The notes under the pieces: generated by a model | Told to the model about the DNA's origin: nothing | The model's input: the letters and a program-made list of their open reading frames with translations, nothing else | Database searches by the model: none | Program-made: the position numbers and the translations under genes | NCBI GenBank assembly: GCA_025992315.1 | Contig: DAJPHG010000001.1 | Location: 744,001 to 808,000 of the forward strand | DNA from: HGM10766 sp900757295 | Lineage (GTDB): Bacteria > Bacillota_I > Bacilli_A > RF39 > UBA660 | Length of the DNA stretch: 64,000 bases | Reading direction: 5' to 3' | Shown: positions 34,651 to 43,124 of the stretch, piece by piece | How positions within the stretch are numbered: the stretch's first letter is position 1 | Layout: every line of letters begins with the position of its first letter

Positions 34651-35003
34651 AATCTGGGTAAATGCTGCATAAAATTTATGTAGAGGAAAGTCCATGCTCG
34701 CACAATCTGTGATGATTGTAGTGTTCGTGCTAAGGGAATAAATAACCTTAGGTAGAAAAATTTCTAACGGCTCTTAAATTTCCTTTAATCTGGAAAAAGT
34801 AAGTTTAAAAGTGCCAAAGTGACGAAGAACTTGGAAACGAGGGAAGTGGAACGTGGTAAACCCCACGAGCGAGAAACCCAAATTATGGTAGGGGAACTCT
34901 TAAAAAGGAATTAAGAACTAAATTAAGAGACTTATTTTATAAGTAGATAAATATTTACCGCTCTAATTTAGAGTACAGAACATGGCTTATAAGATTATAT
35001 TTG
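34648..35003 (+). ncRNA. rnpB: RNase P RNA, type B
   Basis: Catalytic RNA of tRNA 5' maturation. Recognised from G-A-G-G-A-A-A-G-T-C-C-A-T-G-C-T-C-G-C near the 5' end, G-A-A-A-C-C-C-A-A-A-T and G-G-T-A-G-G-G-G-A-A-C in the middle, and A-C-A-T-G-G-C-T-T-A-T-A near the 3' end. The Bacillus-type arrangement supports class Bacilli. Ends can pair through AATCT / AGATT. Boundaries are approximate; the 5' end sits at the gpsB stop codon. A T run follows at 35001-35010. Confidence 0.93.
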
Positions 35004-35029
35004 TTTTTTTATGATAGGAGTGAAAAATC

Positions 35030-35500
35030 TTGAATGAGATTGGCCAAAATCTAAAGGAAGCTAGGGAATCATCAGGGGTAAGTTTAGAGGAAGCTAGTAA
35101 AGATTTAGACATTAAACCTTTAATATTAGAAAATATTGAAGAGGGAAACATTGGTTGTTTTAAAGATATTTTTGTTCTTAAAGATTATATAAAGAATTAT
35201 GCTAAATATTTAGGATTTGATGATAATAAAGTAATAGATGAATTTAATGAGTATCTATTTGAATATACATCAAAGATTCCTGTTGAAGAAATTGAAAAGG
35301 CAGTTTTAGAAAAATCTAAAGAGAAAAATGAAGAAGAAATATCTTCTCCGTATACTAATCCTGTATTAAGAACTAAAAAGATATATTATGCTTTAATTTA
35401 TCTTTTAATAATAATATTAGTTGTTATTGCAGTTATATGGTCTGTAAAACAGATTACTATTAATAACGAAGTTGTAAATTATGTTAGTTATTTAAAATAA
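35030..35500 (+). CDS. RodZ-like HTH membrane protein (short form)
   Basis: 156 residues with a TTG start (SD TAGGAG). N-terminal HTH_25 domain (I-G-Q-N-L-K-E-A-R-E-S-S-G-V-S-L-E-E-A, about 4-85), acidic linker, one membrane helix (about 122-142) and a tail of about 12 residues. RodZ links MreB to the wall machinery. The extracytoplasmic DUF4115-type domain of typical RodZ is absent. rodZ-pgsA order matches ymfM-pgsA of B. subtilis. Confidence 0.82.
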   Translation: MNEIGQNLKEARESSGVSLEEASKDLDIKPLILENIEEGNIGCFKDIFVLKDYIKNYAKYLGFDDNKVIDEFNEYLFEYTSKIPVEEIEKAVLEKSKEKNEEEISSPYTNPVLRTKKIYYALIYLLIIILVVIAVIWSVKQITINNEVVNYVSYLK

Positions 35501-35514
35501 GGAGAAAAAGTTTT

Positions 35515-36111
35515 ATGAATTTACCAAATAAAATTACTATTAGTAGAATTATATTAGGAGTATTATTATTAATAATGTTAATATTTCCTTGGTATCAAGT
35601 TGGTGTAGAGTTTCCAAAATATACTATTCACGGTTCAATAATTATTGATTTGAAATATATTATAGCTGGTGTTGTTTTCGTTATTGCATCAGTTACAGAT
35701 TGTATTGATGGACACTTAGCTAGAAAAAACAATCTAGTTACTGACTTTGGTAAAGTTATGGATGCTGTTGCAGATAAAATACTTGTTAATGGGTTATTGA
35801 TTATTTTAGCTTGTAACGGTTTTATTTCGATTGTTGTTCCAGTTGTTATTATTACTAGAGATATTTTTGTTGATTCTATAAAAATGGTAGCTGGGCAAAA
35901 AAAAGGTGCCGTTGGTGCTAGTTATATTGGTAAAGCAAAAACTATTTGTATGATGATTGGTATTACTTTAGTTTTATTCTATAATCTTCCTTTTGAATTA
36001 TGGAATATAAAAGTAGCAGATATTTTAATATTAATTGCTACAGTATTATCAGTAGTTTCTGGTTGTCAGTATTATTTAAATAATAAAGATGTCTTATTTG
36101 AAGACAAATAA
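35515..36111 (+). CDS. pgsA: CDP-diacylglycerol-glycerol-3-phosphate 3-phosphatidyltransferase
   Basis: 198 residues, about five helices. CDP-alcohol phosphotransferase motif D-x2-D-G-x2-A-R-x8-G-x3-D-x3-D is present (T-D-C-I-D-G-H-L-A-R ... F-G-K-V-M-D-A-V-A-D-K, about 61-87). Makes phosphatidylglycerol phosphate, the first step to PG and cardiolipin. The segment about 25-50 is longer than in Bacillus and extracytoplasmic-like. Confidence 0.95.
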   Translation: MNLPNKITISRIILGVLLLIMLIFPWYQVGVEFPKYTIHGSIIIDLKYIIAGVVFVIASVTDCIDGHLARKNNLVTDFGKVMDAVADKILVNGLLIILACNGFISIVVPVVIITRDIFVDSIKMVAGQKKGAVGASYIGKAKTICMMIGITLVLFYNLPFELWNIKVADILILIATVLSVVSGCQYYLNNKDVLFEDK

Positions 36112-36138
36112 AAAAATCTACATTAACGTAGATTTTTT
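36110..36138. terminator. bidirectional terminator
   Basis: A run, ATCTAC / GTAGAT stem with 6-base loop, T run, between convergent pgsA and the CotZ-like gene. Confidence 0.9.
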
Positions 36139-36144
36139 TATTTT

Positions 36145-36609
36145 CTAAACACAATCTACTGATGTATCATTTAAACATTTTATGCAGCAAACACAGTCTA
36201 AATTCATTGTAAAGAAAGAATTAGTTGCAACATATGGATTAGTATTACAGCAAGAAGGTTCTGGATTATCTGCAAGTACTCTAAAAGTACAGCAATTTCC
36301 ATCTAGTTTTTCTACTCTAAATACACATGAGCAACATTCATTTCCTTGATCACGTGCTTCTGCATTTGAACAAGTTATAGTACTATCTTTACAAGTTGGC
36401 ATACTCCATGGAACCCCATTACCGCAACAAGTATATAACATAACTGGTCTTGTGTTACATATTAAACAATTTGGTCCTCCTCCTAACATAGGACGATCGC
36501 AAGAGTCTAGGCAGTTTTCAGGAGATGCATTTTGTTGAAGTATTAATATTACATTTAAAATATCAGCTATACAATTACCTTTTTGATTTGTTTTATTATT
36601 ATTACACAT
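36145..36609 (-). CDS. CotY/CotZ-type spore coat (crust) protein
   Basis: 154 residues from ATG 36609 (SD AAAGGGTG); an in-frame extension of 63 bases upstream would swallow the promoter. The product has 22 cysteines. It matches the CotZ/ExsY family layout: an N-terminal C-I-A-D-I-L-x-x-I-L-x-L-Q-Q-N helix, C-L-x-S-C-D-R-P, N-C-L-I-C-N-T-R-P, and C-C-S-C-V-F-R ending in an L-D-C-V-C-C-I-K-C block. Such proteins self-assemble through disulfides in the outer spore coat. A sigma-K-like promoter precedes it. Confidence 0.85.
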   Translation of the reverse strand: MCNNNKTNQKGNCIADILNVILILQQNASPENCLDSCDRPMLGGGPNCLICNTRPVMLYTCCGNGVPWSMPTCKDSTITCSNAEARDQGNECCSCVFRVEKLDGNCCTFRVLADNPEPSCCNTNPYVATNSFFTMNLDCVCCIKCLNDTSVDCV

Positions 36610-36639
36610 ATTATTCACCCTTTCATGTATTCTCACTAA

Positions 36640-36666
36640 TAATTTATGTAAAAAAAATAAAAGAGT
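36640..36666 (-). promoter_or_regulatory. sigma-K-like promoter of the CotZ gene
   Basis: On the minus strand CATAAATTA (36640-36648) fits the sigma-K -10 CATAnnnTA; AC at 36665-36666 lies 16 bases upstream, as in the sigma-K -35. Start of transcription would be about 25 bases before the coat-gene ATG. Confidence 0.5.
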
Positions 36667-36674
36667 GCTCATAT

Positions 36675-37754
36675 TTATAATTTTATTATATAAGTCTCTT
36701 CATGTTTTATAGTATCGGTAATTTCTATTTTTAAAATTTTATCAATATATAAGTTTGATGTTTGATGATATTTATTAACTATAATATTAAAGATTAAAAT
36801 AATATAGCATGTTATCTGAACTAGTATAATTAAGGTATTTGAGTAATTAAAATATTTTTTTAAGTAGACTAATAACCAAATGTTATTTAAAAATAATCCA
36901 TTATATAAGATACCTCTAAAAAAAACAAAAAATTTATTATTACAATTATATTTAATATTTACTATTTTTTTTCCTGGCGTTTGATTGTTAAATAGGGGAA
37001 TAATACTAAAATATAAAGTTATAATGCAAAAAATTAATAAAAAATTTAAATGATTTTTTAAAATAAATAAAATTACACTAATAAAAAATAAGTCAATAAA
37101 ATAAGCTATCGCTCTTCTTGAGAATGAAACTTTTTTACCTTTAGTTAATGCTTCTTCATCTAATTGCTCTTTTGTTGGTAAAAAATGTTCAAATATTGGA
37201 CTAATTAAGTAACCAATCAAACCTCCTAAAGTATTTGCAAATAAATCATTTACATCAAATAAACGATATGGAGAAGAGTAAATATAATATAATCCTGTTA
37301 ATTGAGTAATTTCAAAGAATAATGAAAGTAAAAATGAATAGAAAATAGTAGTAAAGAAGCTTTTTTTAAAATAGTATTTTAGATAAATGCCAAAAGGTAT
37401 TGTAAGTAGAACATTAAATAATGGTTCAATTATTCTATTATTTGTTAAAAGACTTATATAAGTTTTAGGATTATGAATATTAAAAGTACTATTTATTTTT
37501 AAATCGTTTACAAATTCAAACAATTTTAAATTATATTTAATTTTTCCTGGTATGTCTTTATCTGGTAAAGGAAGTATTACTAGAAAGTATGCACATAGTA
37601 AATAAAATATAAATGAATAAACAATAAGGATTCTTTTTTTAGTTAGGGCACCATATTTATGATATTGAATTATCATATATGGTATCGTTAAAATAAAAGC
37701 AAGGATGGGAAAAAAGATCATTGCTTTTAAAATAGAATTAAAATAAATATTCAT
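36675..37754 (-). CDS. VanZ-RDD two-domain membrane protein
   Basis: 359 residues. The N-terminal half (about 1-195) is VanZ-like: five helices, P-F-G-I-Y-L, and the F-E-I-T-Q-L-T-G then F-D-V-N-D-L-F-A-N-T-L-G-G-L-I-G-Y signature. The C-terminal half (about 205-325) is an RDD domain: R-R-A-I-A-Y-F-I-D-L-F, and Q-T-P-G-K-K-I-V-N-I. VanZ contributes to teicoplanin resistance in some enterococci by an unknown route; RDD proteins are of uncertain transport function. Start ATG after AAGGTGG. Confidence 0.8.
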   Translation of the reverse strand: MNIYFNSILKAMIFFPILAFILTIPYMIIQYHKYGALTKKRILIVYSFIFYLLCAYFLVILPLPDKDIPGKIKYNLKLFEFVNDLKINSTFNIHNPKTYISLLTNNRIIEPLFNVLLTIPFGIYLKYYFKKSFFTTIFYSFLLSLFFEITQLTGLYYIYSSPYRLFDVNDLFANTLGGLIGYLISPIFEHFLPTKEQLDEEALTKGKKVSFSRRAIAYFIDLFFISVILFILKNHLNFLLIFCIITLYFSIIPLFNNQTPGKKIVNIKYNCNNKFFVFFRGILYNGLFLNNIWLLVYLKKYFNYSNTLIILVQITCYIILIFNIIVNKYHQTSNLYIDKILKIEITDTIKHEETYIIKL

Positions 37755-37795
37755 AAAACCACCTTGGTAGATTATACCATAAAAAAAGAATTGTT

Positions 37796-38113
37796 TTATA
37801 ACAAATCTTCTATATATCTTTTTAAAGCTTTAGCATTTTTTCCAAATATTATTTTTAATTGATTATCTACTTCAACTATTCCTTTTGCTCCAAGCTTTTG
37901 AATACCATCTTTATCTGCTAAGCTAACATCTTTTAAAATAACTTTAAATCTAGACATATTACATTCACAGTTAATAATATTATCTTTTCCCCCTAAATAT
38001 TGAATTAATTTGTTAATTTCAATTCCAAAATCCTTTTTATTTATTTTAATAATAACTAAAGAAATAATAATTAAAATAGCTATAATTAAAACATATTGCC
38101 ATATTGAATTCAT
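37796..38113 (-). CDS. membrane-tethered PTS EIIB-like domain, orphan
   Basis: 105 residues: one N-terminal helix (about 7-23), then a glucose-type EIIB fold: L-G-G-K-D-N-I (40-46), C-E-C-N-M-S-R-F (49-56), L-G-A-K-G-I-V-E-V, and I-I-F-G-K-N-A. The phospho-accepting Cys of real EIIB should align with N52; cysteines stand at 49 and 51 instead. No EIIC or EIIA is nearby. A sensory or structural derivative is more likely than a transporter subunit. Confidence 0.72.
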   Translation of the reverse strand: MNSIWQYVLIIAILIIISLVIIKINKKDFGIEINKLIQYLGGKDNIINCECNMSRFKVILKDVSLADKDGIQKLGAKGIVEVDNQLKIIFGKNAKALKRYIEDLL

Positions 38114-38226
38114 TATTTATCACCAATATAATTATACATATTATTGTTAGTTATTGCAATAAACTTTTATTGAAAGAATTTCTTTTTTCTGATAATATTA
38201 TTAATTGAGAAAGATGCGTGATTTCT

Positions 38227-39414
38227 ATGCAAAAGTTAATAATGCTAAAATATGGAGAATTATCTACAAAAAAAGGAAATATTAATTTATTTCTAAATAC
38301 TTTAAAAAATAATATTAAATTTAAACTTAATGATCATAGTGAAATAAAATTTGATAAAGGAAGAATGTTTATTTATCCTAAGAGTAGTTTTGATGAAATA
38401 TTAGATAAATTAAAAGAAGTTTTTGGAATTCATGAAATAGAGATAGCGTATGAATTAGAGACAAATGATTTAGAAACGATAAAATCAGCTTTAAAAGAAC
38501 AATTATCTAATTATGATTTTAAAACTTTTAAAGTTCAAACTAAAAGAAGTGATAAATCATTTTATTTAGATAGTATGGCTATTAGTAGAAATATAGGTGG
38601 CTTTATCTTAAAAAATTTCAGTGATATTAAAGTAGATGTTCATAATCCTGAAATTACAGTTAATGTTGAAATTCGTAAAAATGCTAGTTATTTTTATTTT
38701 GAAAAGGTAGCCGGTATTGGTGGGTATCCAGTTGGTGTTTTAGGTAAAGGAATGCTGATGTTAAGTGGAGGAATAGATTCACCCGTAGCAGGATATATGA
38801 CAATAAAACGTGGAGTTAAATTAGAAGCTGTTTATTTTGAAAGTCCTCCTCATACAAGTATTGAGGCCAAAAATAAAGTTATATCTTTAGCCAAAAAATT
38901 AGCAGTATATAATAATGATATAAAATTACATGTAATAAACTTTACTAATATTCAAGAAGCAATATATAAAAATATTCCTCATGAATATTTAATAACTATT
39001 ATGAGAAGAATGATGTATAGAATTAGCGCTAAAATTGCTTATTCTGCTAATGCTAAAATATTAGTTAATGGGGAAAGCATTGGTCAAGTAGCTTCTCAAA
39101 CTTTAAATAGTATGAGTGTTATTAATGAGGTTGTTAAAATGCCTGTAATAAGACCTCTTGCTTGTTTTGATAAATTAGAAATTATAGAAGTTGCTAAAAA
39201 AATAGATACTTATGAAACATCTATTTTACCTTATGAAGATTGTTGTACAATTTTTGTTCCTAAACATCCAGTTATTAATCCTGAGCTTAGTAAAGCAATT
39301 GACTATGAAAAATTAATTGACTATGAAACGCTTATTTATGAAGCTATAAAAAATAGAGAAATTATTAAATTAACTAATAATAATAAAGATAATTCTTTTG
39401 ATGATATTTTATAG
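38227..39414 (+). CDS. thiI: tRNA 4-thiouridine sulfurtransferase ThiI
   Basis: 395 residues from ATG 38227 (GTG 38218 is the alternative start). Ferredoxin-like N-terminal region, THUMP domain (about 60-165), then PP-loop S-G-G-I-D-S-P-V-A (about 181-189). Activates U8 of tRNA by adenylation for thiolation. The C-terminal rhodanese domain is absent, as in many Firmicutes; C-C-T near 342 is conserved. The enzyme normally depends on a NifS-type cysteine desulfurase, not seen adjacent. Confidence 0.95.
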   Translation: MQKLIMLKYGELSTKKGNINLFLNTLKNNIKFKLNDHSEIKFDKGRMFIYPKSSFDEILDKLKEVFGIHEIEIAYELETNDLETIKSALKEQLSNYDFKTFKVQTKRSDKSFYLDSMAISRNIGGFILKNFSDIKVDVHNPEITVNVEIRKNASYFYFEKVAGIGGYPVGVLGKGMLMLSGGIDSPVAGYMTIKRGVKLEAVYFESPPHTSIEAKNKVISLAKKLAVYNNDIKLHVINFTNIQEAIYKNIPHEYLITIMRRMMYRISAKIAYSANAKILVNGESIGQVASQTLNSMSVINEVVKMPVIRPLACFDKLEIIEVAKKIDTYETSILPYEDCCTIFVPKHPVINPELSKAIDYEKLIDYETLIYEAIKNREIIKLTNNNKDNSFDDIL

Positions 39415-39464
39415 TTAGAAGTATAACTTTGCTTAAAGTTGTTAAACTAATAATGGTGATATAA

Positions 39465-39659
39465 ATGAAATATGTAGATTATCATTATAAGCAAGCTTCT
39501 TTAAACAGTAAGGATGATAAAGAAAGGCTTCAATTTGAATTATTAAATGAATATGGTTATAATTTTTTTAGTGAAAGTAAGAGAATTGTAAATGAAGATA
39601 ATTTATTTTTAAAGCCTAAAAATATTGTCAATAAAGATTTTATTAACTTAAAAAGATAG
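39465..39659 (+). CDS. small hypothetical protein
   Basis: 64 residues, mixed charged, no membrane segment; ATG preceded by GGTGAT. Ends in a terminator that overlaps its stop. No family recognised. Codon use resembles neighbours. Confidence 0.5.
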   Translation: MKYVDYHYKQASLNSKDDKERLQFELLNEYGYNFFSESKRIVNEDNLFLKPKNIVNKDFINLKR

Positions 39660-39678
39660 CTAAAATATCTTTTTTTTT
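39651..39678 (+). terminator. terminator upstream of ackA
   Basis: AAAAGATA / TATCTTTT stem, 7-base loop, T run. Confidence 0.8.
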
Positions 39679-39703
39679 GTATAATTAAATATGAGGTGGG
39701 AAA

Positions 39704-40885
39704 ATGAAAATATTAGCTGTTAATGCTGGTAGTTCTTCTTTAAAATTTACTTTAATAGAATTACCTAGTCAAAAAAAATTAATAAGTGGTTATTTTGAAA
39801 AAATAGGAATTGGTAATAGTTTTTATACTATTAAAATAAATGGCCAAAAATTAGAAAGAGAAGTTGATTTAAAAGATCATTCTATTGCTGTTAAATATTT
39901 AATAGATGAATTGATTGGGAATAATGTAATTTCTTCTTTAGATGAAATAGATGGTGTAGGTCATCGTATTGTTCATGGTGCAGATAAATATAGTGAAAGT
40001 GTATTATTAAATGAAGAAATTTTAGAAGATATAGAGTCTTTTAATGATTTAGCTCCTTTACATAATCCAGCAAATTTAGTTGGTGTTAGAGCATTTATGA
40101 AAAATTTACCTAATACTCCGATGGTTGGTGTATTTGATACTGCATTTCATCAAAGTATGAAAGAAGAATCATATATTTATGCTTTACCTTATGAATGGTA
40201 TACAAAATATGGTGTAAGAAAGTATGGCTTCCATGGAACTTCACATCGTTTTATTAATAAAACTATTAGTGAATTTATGAAAAGAGACGATTTAAAAGTA
40301 ATATCATGTCATATTGGTAGTGGAGCTTCACTTGCTGCTATTGATAGTGGAAAAGTAGTGGATACATCTATGGGATTCACTCCAACTCCTGGAGTTGTAA
40401 TGGGAACTAGAGCTGGAGATTTTGATGTTAGTATTTTACCTTATGTAATGAAAAAGGAAAATAAAAATATTGATGAAATTATGAATGATGTAAATAAAAA
40501 ATCTGGATTGCTTGGAATTAGTGGAATAAGTAGTGATGCTAGAGATATAGCTGCAGCAGTTGAAGAAGGCAATGAAAGAGGTATTTTAGCATATAACATT
40601 TATACTCAAAAAGTTGCTAATTATATAGCAATGTATAATAACTTGTTAGATGGTGCTGATGTAATCTGTTTTACTGCTGGATTAGGTGAAATGAGTAGAC
40701 CTTTTAGAAAAGGAATTATTGAAAAAATATCAAGCTTAGGTGTTAAGTTAGATAGCCAACGTAATGAAGATGTTTTTGGTAAGTTTGGAAAAATAAGCAC
40801 CGATGATTCTAAAATTCCAGTTTATGTTGTACCAACTGATGAAGAATTGATGATTGCTTTAGATACTTATGATTTAATTAACTAA
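39704..40885 (+). CDS. ackA: acetate kinase
   Basis: 393 residues, full length. N-A-G-S-S-S-L-K-F at residues 6-14, G-V-F-D-T-A-F-H, K-Y-G-F-H-G-T-S-H and F-T-A-G-L-G-E phosphate and nucleotide motifs. Converts acetyl phosphate and ADP to acetate and ATP, implying fermentative energy metabolism. pta is not adjacent. SD GAGGTGGG. Confidence 0.98.
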   Translation: MKILAVNAGSSSLKFTLIELPSQKKLISGYFEKIGIGNSFYTIKINGQKLEREVDLKDHSIAVKYLIDELIGNNVISSLDEIDGVGHRIVHGADKYSESVLLNEEILEDIESFNDLAPLHNPANLVGVRAFMKNLPNTPMVGVFDTAFHQSMKEESYIYALPYEWYTKYGVRKYGFHGTSHRFINKTISEFMKRDDLKVISCHIGSGASLAAIDSGKVVDTSMGFTPTPGVVMGTRAGDFDVSILPYVMKKENKNIDEIMNDVNKKSGLLGISGISSDARDIAAAVEEGNERGILAYNIYTQKVANYIAMYNNLLDGADVICFTAGLGEMSRPFRKGIIEKISSLGVKLDSQRNEDVFGKFGKISTDDSKIPVYVVPTDEELMIALDTYDLIN

Positions 40886-40890
40886 AGGAA

Positions 40891-41865
40891 GTGGTTTGTA
40901 TTAAACCAATATTTAAAAAAATTTATAAAAAAATAAAAGAGTATGATGAAATAGTTATAGCTAGACATGTAGGCCCTGATCCAGATGCTGTTGCTAGTCA
41001 AATAGCTCTTAGAGATACTATTAAAGCAACTTTTCCTAATAAAAAAGTTTATGCAGTTGGAAAAAGTGTTTCTAAGTTTAAATATTTTGGATTATTAGAT
41101 AAAATTGATAATTTAACTTTAAATAATCCTTTATTAATAGTTTTGGATGTTCCTAATATATATAGAATTGATGTTTTAGATGTAAAAGAATTTAAAGATA
41201 TTTTGAAAATAGATCATCATCCTTATGAAGATTATATGGGTGAAGTGGAATGGGTGGATGATACTGCTAGTTCCACTTGCCAAATGATAGTAGAGTTGAT
41301 TTTTAATACTAAGTTAAAGTTAACTAATAATGTTGCAGAGAATTTATTTATGGGCATTGTGTCCGATAGTGATAGATTTTTATTATCTTATACATCTAAA
41401 AAAACATTTGAACTAGTTACTAAACTACTTGAAAAAACGAATATTCAATTTCAAAGTTTGTATCATTATTTATATGAAAGGCCTCTTGCAGAAATTAAAT
41501 TCCATGGCTTTTTATCACAAAATTTAGTAGTTAGTGAAAATGGCCTTGGCTATGTTAAAATTAATAATGAAATAATTAATGAGTATGCAGTTGACTTTGC
41601 AACTGCTTCTAATATGATTAACGATTTTAATTTTATTAAAGGAGTTTACGCATGGTTGTTTATTACATATGATGAGAAAAATAATTTATTTAAAGTTAAT
41701 ATTCGTTCTAGAGGACCTATTATAAATGAAATTGCAGCTAGATATGGCGGGGGTGGTCATAAATTCGCTAGTGGGGTTAGAACTAATAGTGAAGAAGATA
41801 TTAATAATTTAATAAATGATTTAGATGAAGTATGTTTAGAATATAAGAAAGAATTGAATGATTAA
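40891..41865 (+). CDS. DHH/DHHA1 phosphoesterase (NrnA-like)
   Basis: About 324 residues: D-H-H domain with H-V-G-P-D-P-D-A-V-A-S (about 25-35), D-H-H-P (about 109-112), and D-S-D (about 155); DHHA1 domain ending in G-G-G-G-H-K-F-A-S-G. NrnA degrades oligoribonucleotides and 3'-phosphoadenosine phosphate. The start is uncertain: GTG 40891 is very close to the AAAGGA ribosome site, and an ATT about 9 bases further is spaced better. Five bases from ackA, so co-transcription is likely. Confidence 0.88.
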   Translation: MVCIKPIFKKIYKKIKEYDEIVIARHVGPDPDAVASQIALRDTIKATFPNKKVYAVGKSVSKFKYFGLLDKIDNLTLNNPLLIVLDVPNIYRIDVLDVKEFKDILKIDHHPYEDYMGEVEWVDDTASSTCQMIVELIFNTKLKLTNNVAENLFMGIVSDSDRFLLSYTSKKTFELVTKLLEKTNIQFQSLYHYLYERPLAEIKFHGFLSQNLVVSENGLGYVKINNEIINEYAVDFATASNMINDFNFIKGVYAWLFITYDEKNNLFKVNIRSRGPIINEIAARYGGGGHKFASGVRTNSEEDINNLINDLDEVCLEYKKELND

Positions 41866-41880
41866 TTCAATCCTTTTTTT
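41853..41880 (+). terminator. terminator after the NrnA-like gene
   Basis: ATTGAAT / ATTCAAT stem with 5-base loop, then CC and a T run; the stop codon lies in the loop. Confidence 0.8.
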
Positions 41881-41921
41881 ATGAAAAAAAGGAAAAGACC
41901 TTTCTATCGTTAATATATATA

Positions 41922-42116
41922 ATGAAGGGAGGTGATAATATACAGACAAAAGAGAAACTAATACCATTATCAACTGATATATGTTTTAGAACGATATTTA
42001 AAAAGAATTTAAAATACTTTTTAGAAGACATATTAGAAGAAGAAATAAAAGAAATAGAATATCAAGATAGAGTAATAGAAGCAGAAGAATTAGAGAATAT
42101 TTTAAAGGAATGTTAA
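41922..42116 (+). pseudogene. remnant of a PD-(D/E)XK nuclease-family transposase (Rpn-like)
   Basis: Only about 58 residues after the ribosome site. L-I-P-L-S-T-D-I-C-F-R-T-I-F-K-K-N and F-L-E-D-I-L resemble the N-terminus of PDDEXK_2/Rpn proteins, which are normally about 250-300 residues; the catalytic part is gone. AGGGAGGTGAT at 41926-41936 lies inside the frame and is followed by ATA at 41940-41942, where an ATG would be expected, so the ancestral start seems to have mutated. Ends cleanly in a terminator. Confidence 0.6.
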
Positions 42117-42134
42117 AAGAAACATTCTTTTTTT
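42108..42134 (+). terminator. terminator after the nuclease remnant
   Basis: GAATGTT / AACATTC stem, 6-base loop, seven T. Confidence 0.85.
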
Positions 42135-42182
42135 AAATAAAATTCATATTACTTAAATATACTTAAATAGGAGATGAGCAAT

Positions 42183-43124
42183 ATGAATAAAATAACTGTT
42201 GGGTTACCTAGAGCACTTTTATATTATAGATATAAAACTTTATGGTTAGAATTTTTTAAAGAACTTGATGTTAAAGTTGTAATTAGTCCTAAAACGAATA
42301 AAGAAATAATTGAACAAGGAACTAAATATGTCGTTGATGAGGCTTGTTTATCTTTAAAAATATTTATGGGTCATGTTGATTATTTAAAAGATAAAGTAGA
42401 TTATATTTTAGTTCCTAGAATCTCTTGTTTAAGAACTAATGAAAAAGTTTGTACTAATTTTTTAGCTTTGTATGATTTGGTTTGTAATTTATTTAGTGAT
42501 TCGAAATTTTTAATTTATAATGTTGATGTTGAAGAAAAAGAGTATGAAATTGATGGATTTATTAAAATTGGTAAAGAATTAGGCTTTTCATATATAACAT
42601 GTTTAAATGCTTATAAAAATGCCAAAAGAAAAGAAAAGGAATATTATAAACATAGAGTATTAATTCAAGATAATAAATTAAAAGAAAATAATTTAAAAAT
42701 ATTAGTGATTGCTAATCAATATAATTTATACGATGATTTTGTTGGTAAACAAGTTATTAAATATTTAGAAAAAGAAAATATCACAGTTTTAACTTCTGAT
42801 ATTTATTATAATAATTATAAAGAAATAAATTGCAATGATATTTCAAAAACTTTATACTGGACTTTTAATAAAGAATTAATGTCGGCAGCTTGTAAATATA
42901 AAGATCAAATAGATGGAATCGTATTAATTACTACTTTTCCATGTGGACCAGATTCTCTTTCAAATGAACTAATTATTCGTAAAGTAAAAAGTGTTCCAAT
43001 TTTATATTTAACTTTTGATAATAATTCAAGTGATACAGGTTTAATTACACGATTAGAAAGTTTTATTGATATTATTAAAATTAATGAAGAAAGGAGAACT
43101 AAAAATGAAGAAACCTTTAATTAG
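42183..43124 (+). CDS. 2-hydroxyacyl-CoA dehydratase/BcrB-like subunit (DUF2229-type)
   Basis: 313 residues from ATG 42183 (AGGAG about 10 bases upstream). It begins with V-G-L-P-R-A-L-L-Y-Y and contains E-A-C-L-S-L-K, P-R-I-S-C-L, V-C-T-N-F and F-P-C-G-P-D-S, cysteine positions expected to bind an Fe-S cluster in this superfamily, and ends with D-N-N-S-S-D-T-G-L-I-T-R-L-E-S. In many Firmicutes the equivalent is one part of a large activase-related fusion. It overlaps the next gene by 20 bases. Substrate unknown. Confidence 0.75.
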   Translation: MNKITVGLPRALLYYRYKTLWLEFFKELDVKVVISPKTNKEIIEQGTKYVVDEACLSLKIFMGHVDYLKDKVDYILVPRISCLRTNEKVCTNFLALYDLVCNLFSDSKFLIYNVDVEEKEYEIDGFIKIGKELGFSYITCLNAYKNAKRKEKEYYKHRVLIQDNKLKENNLKILVIANQYNLYDDFVGKQVIKYLEKENITVLTSDIYYNNYKEINCNDISKTLYWTFNKELMSAACKYKDQIDGIVLITTFPCGPDSLSNELIIRKVKSVPILYLTFDNNSSDTGLITRLESFIDIIKINEERRTKNEETFN

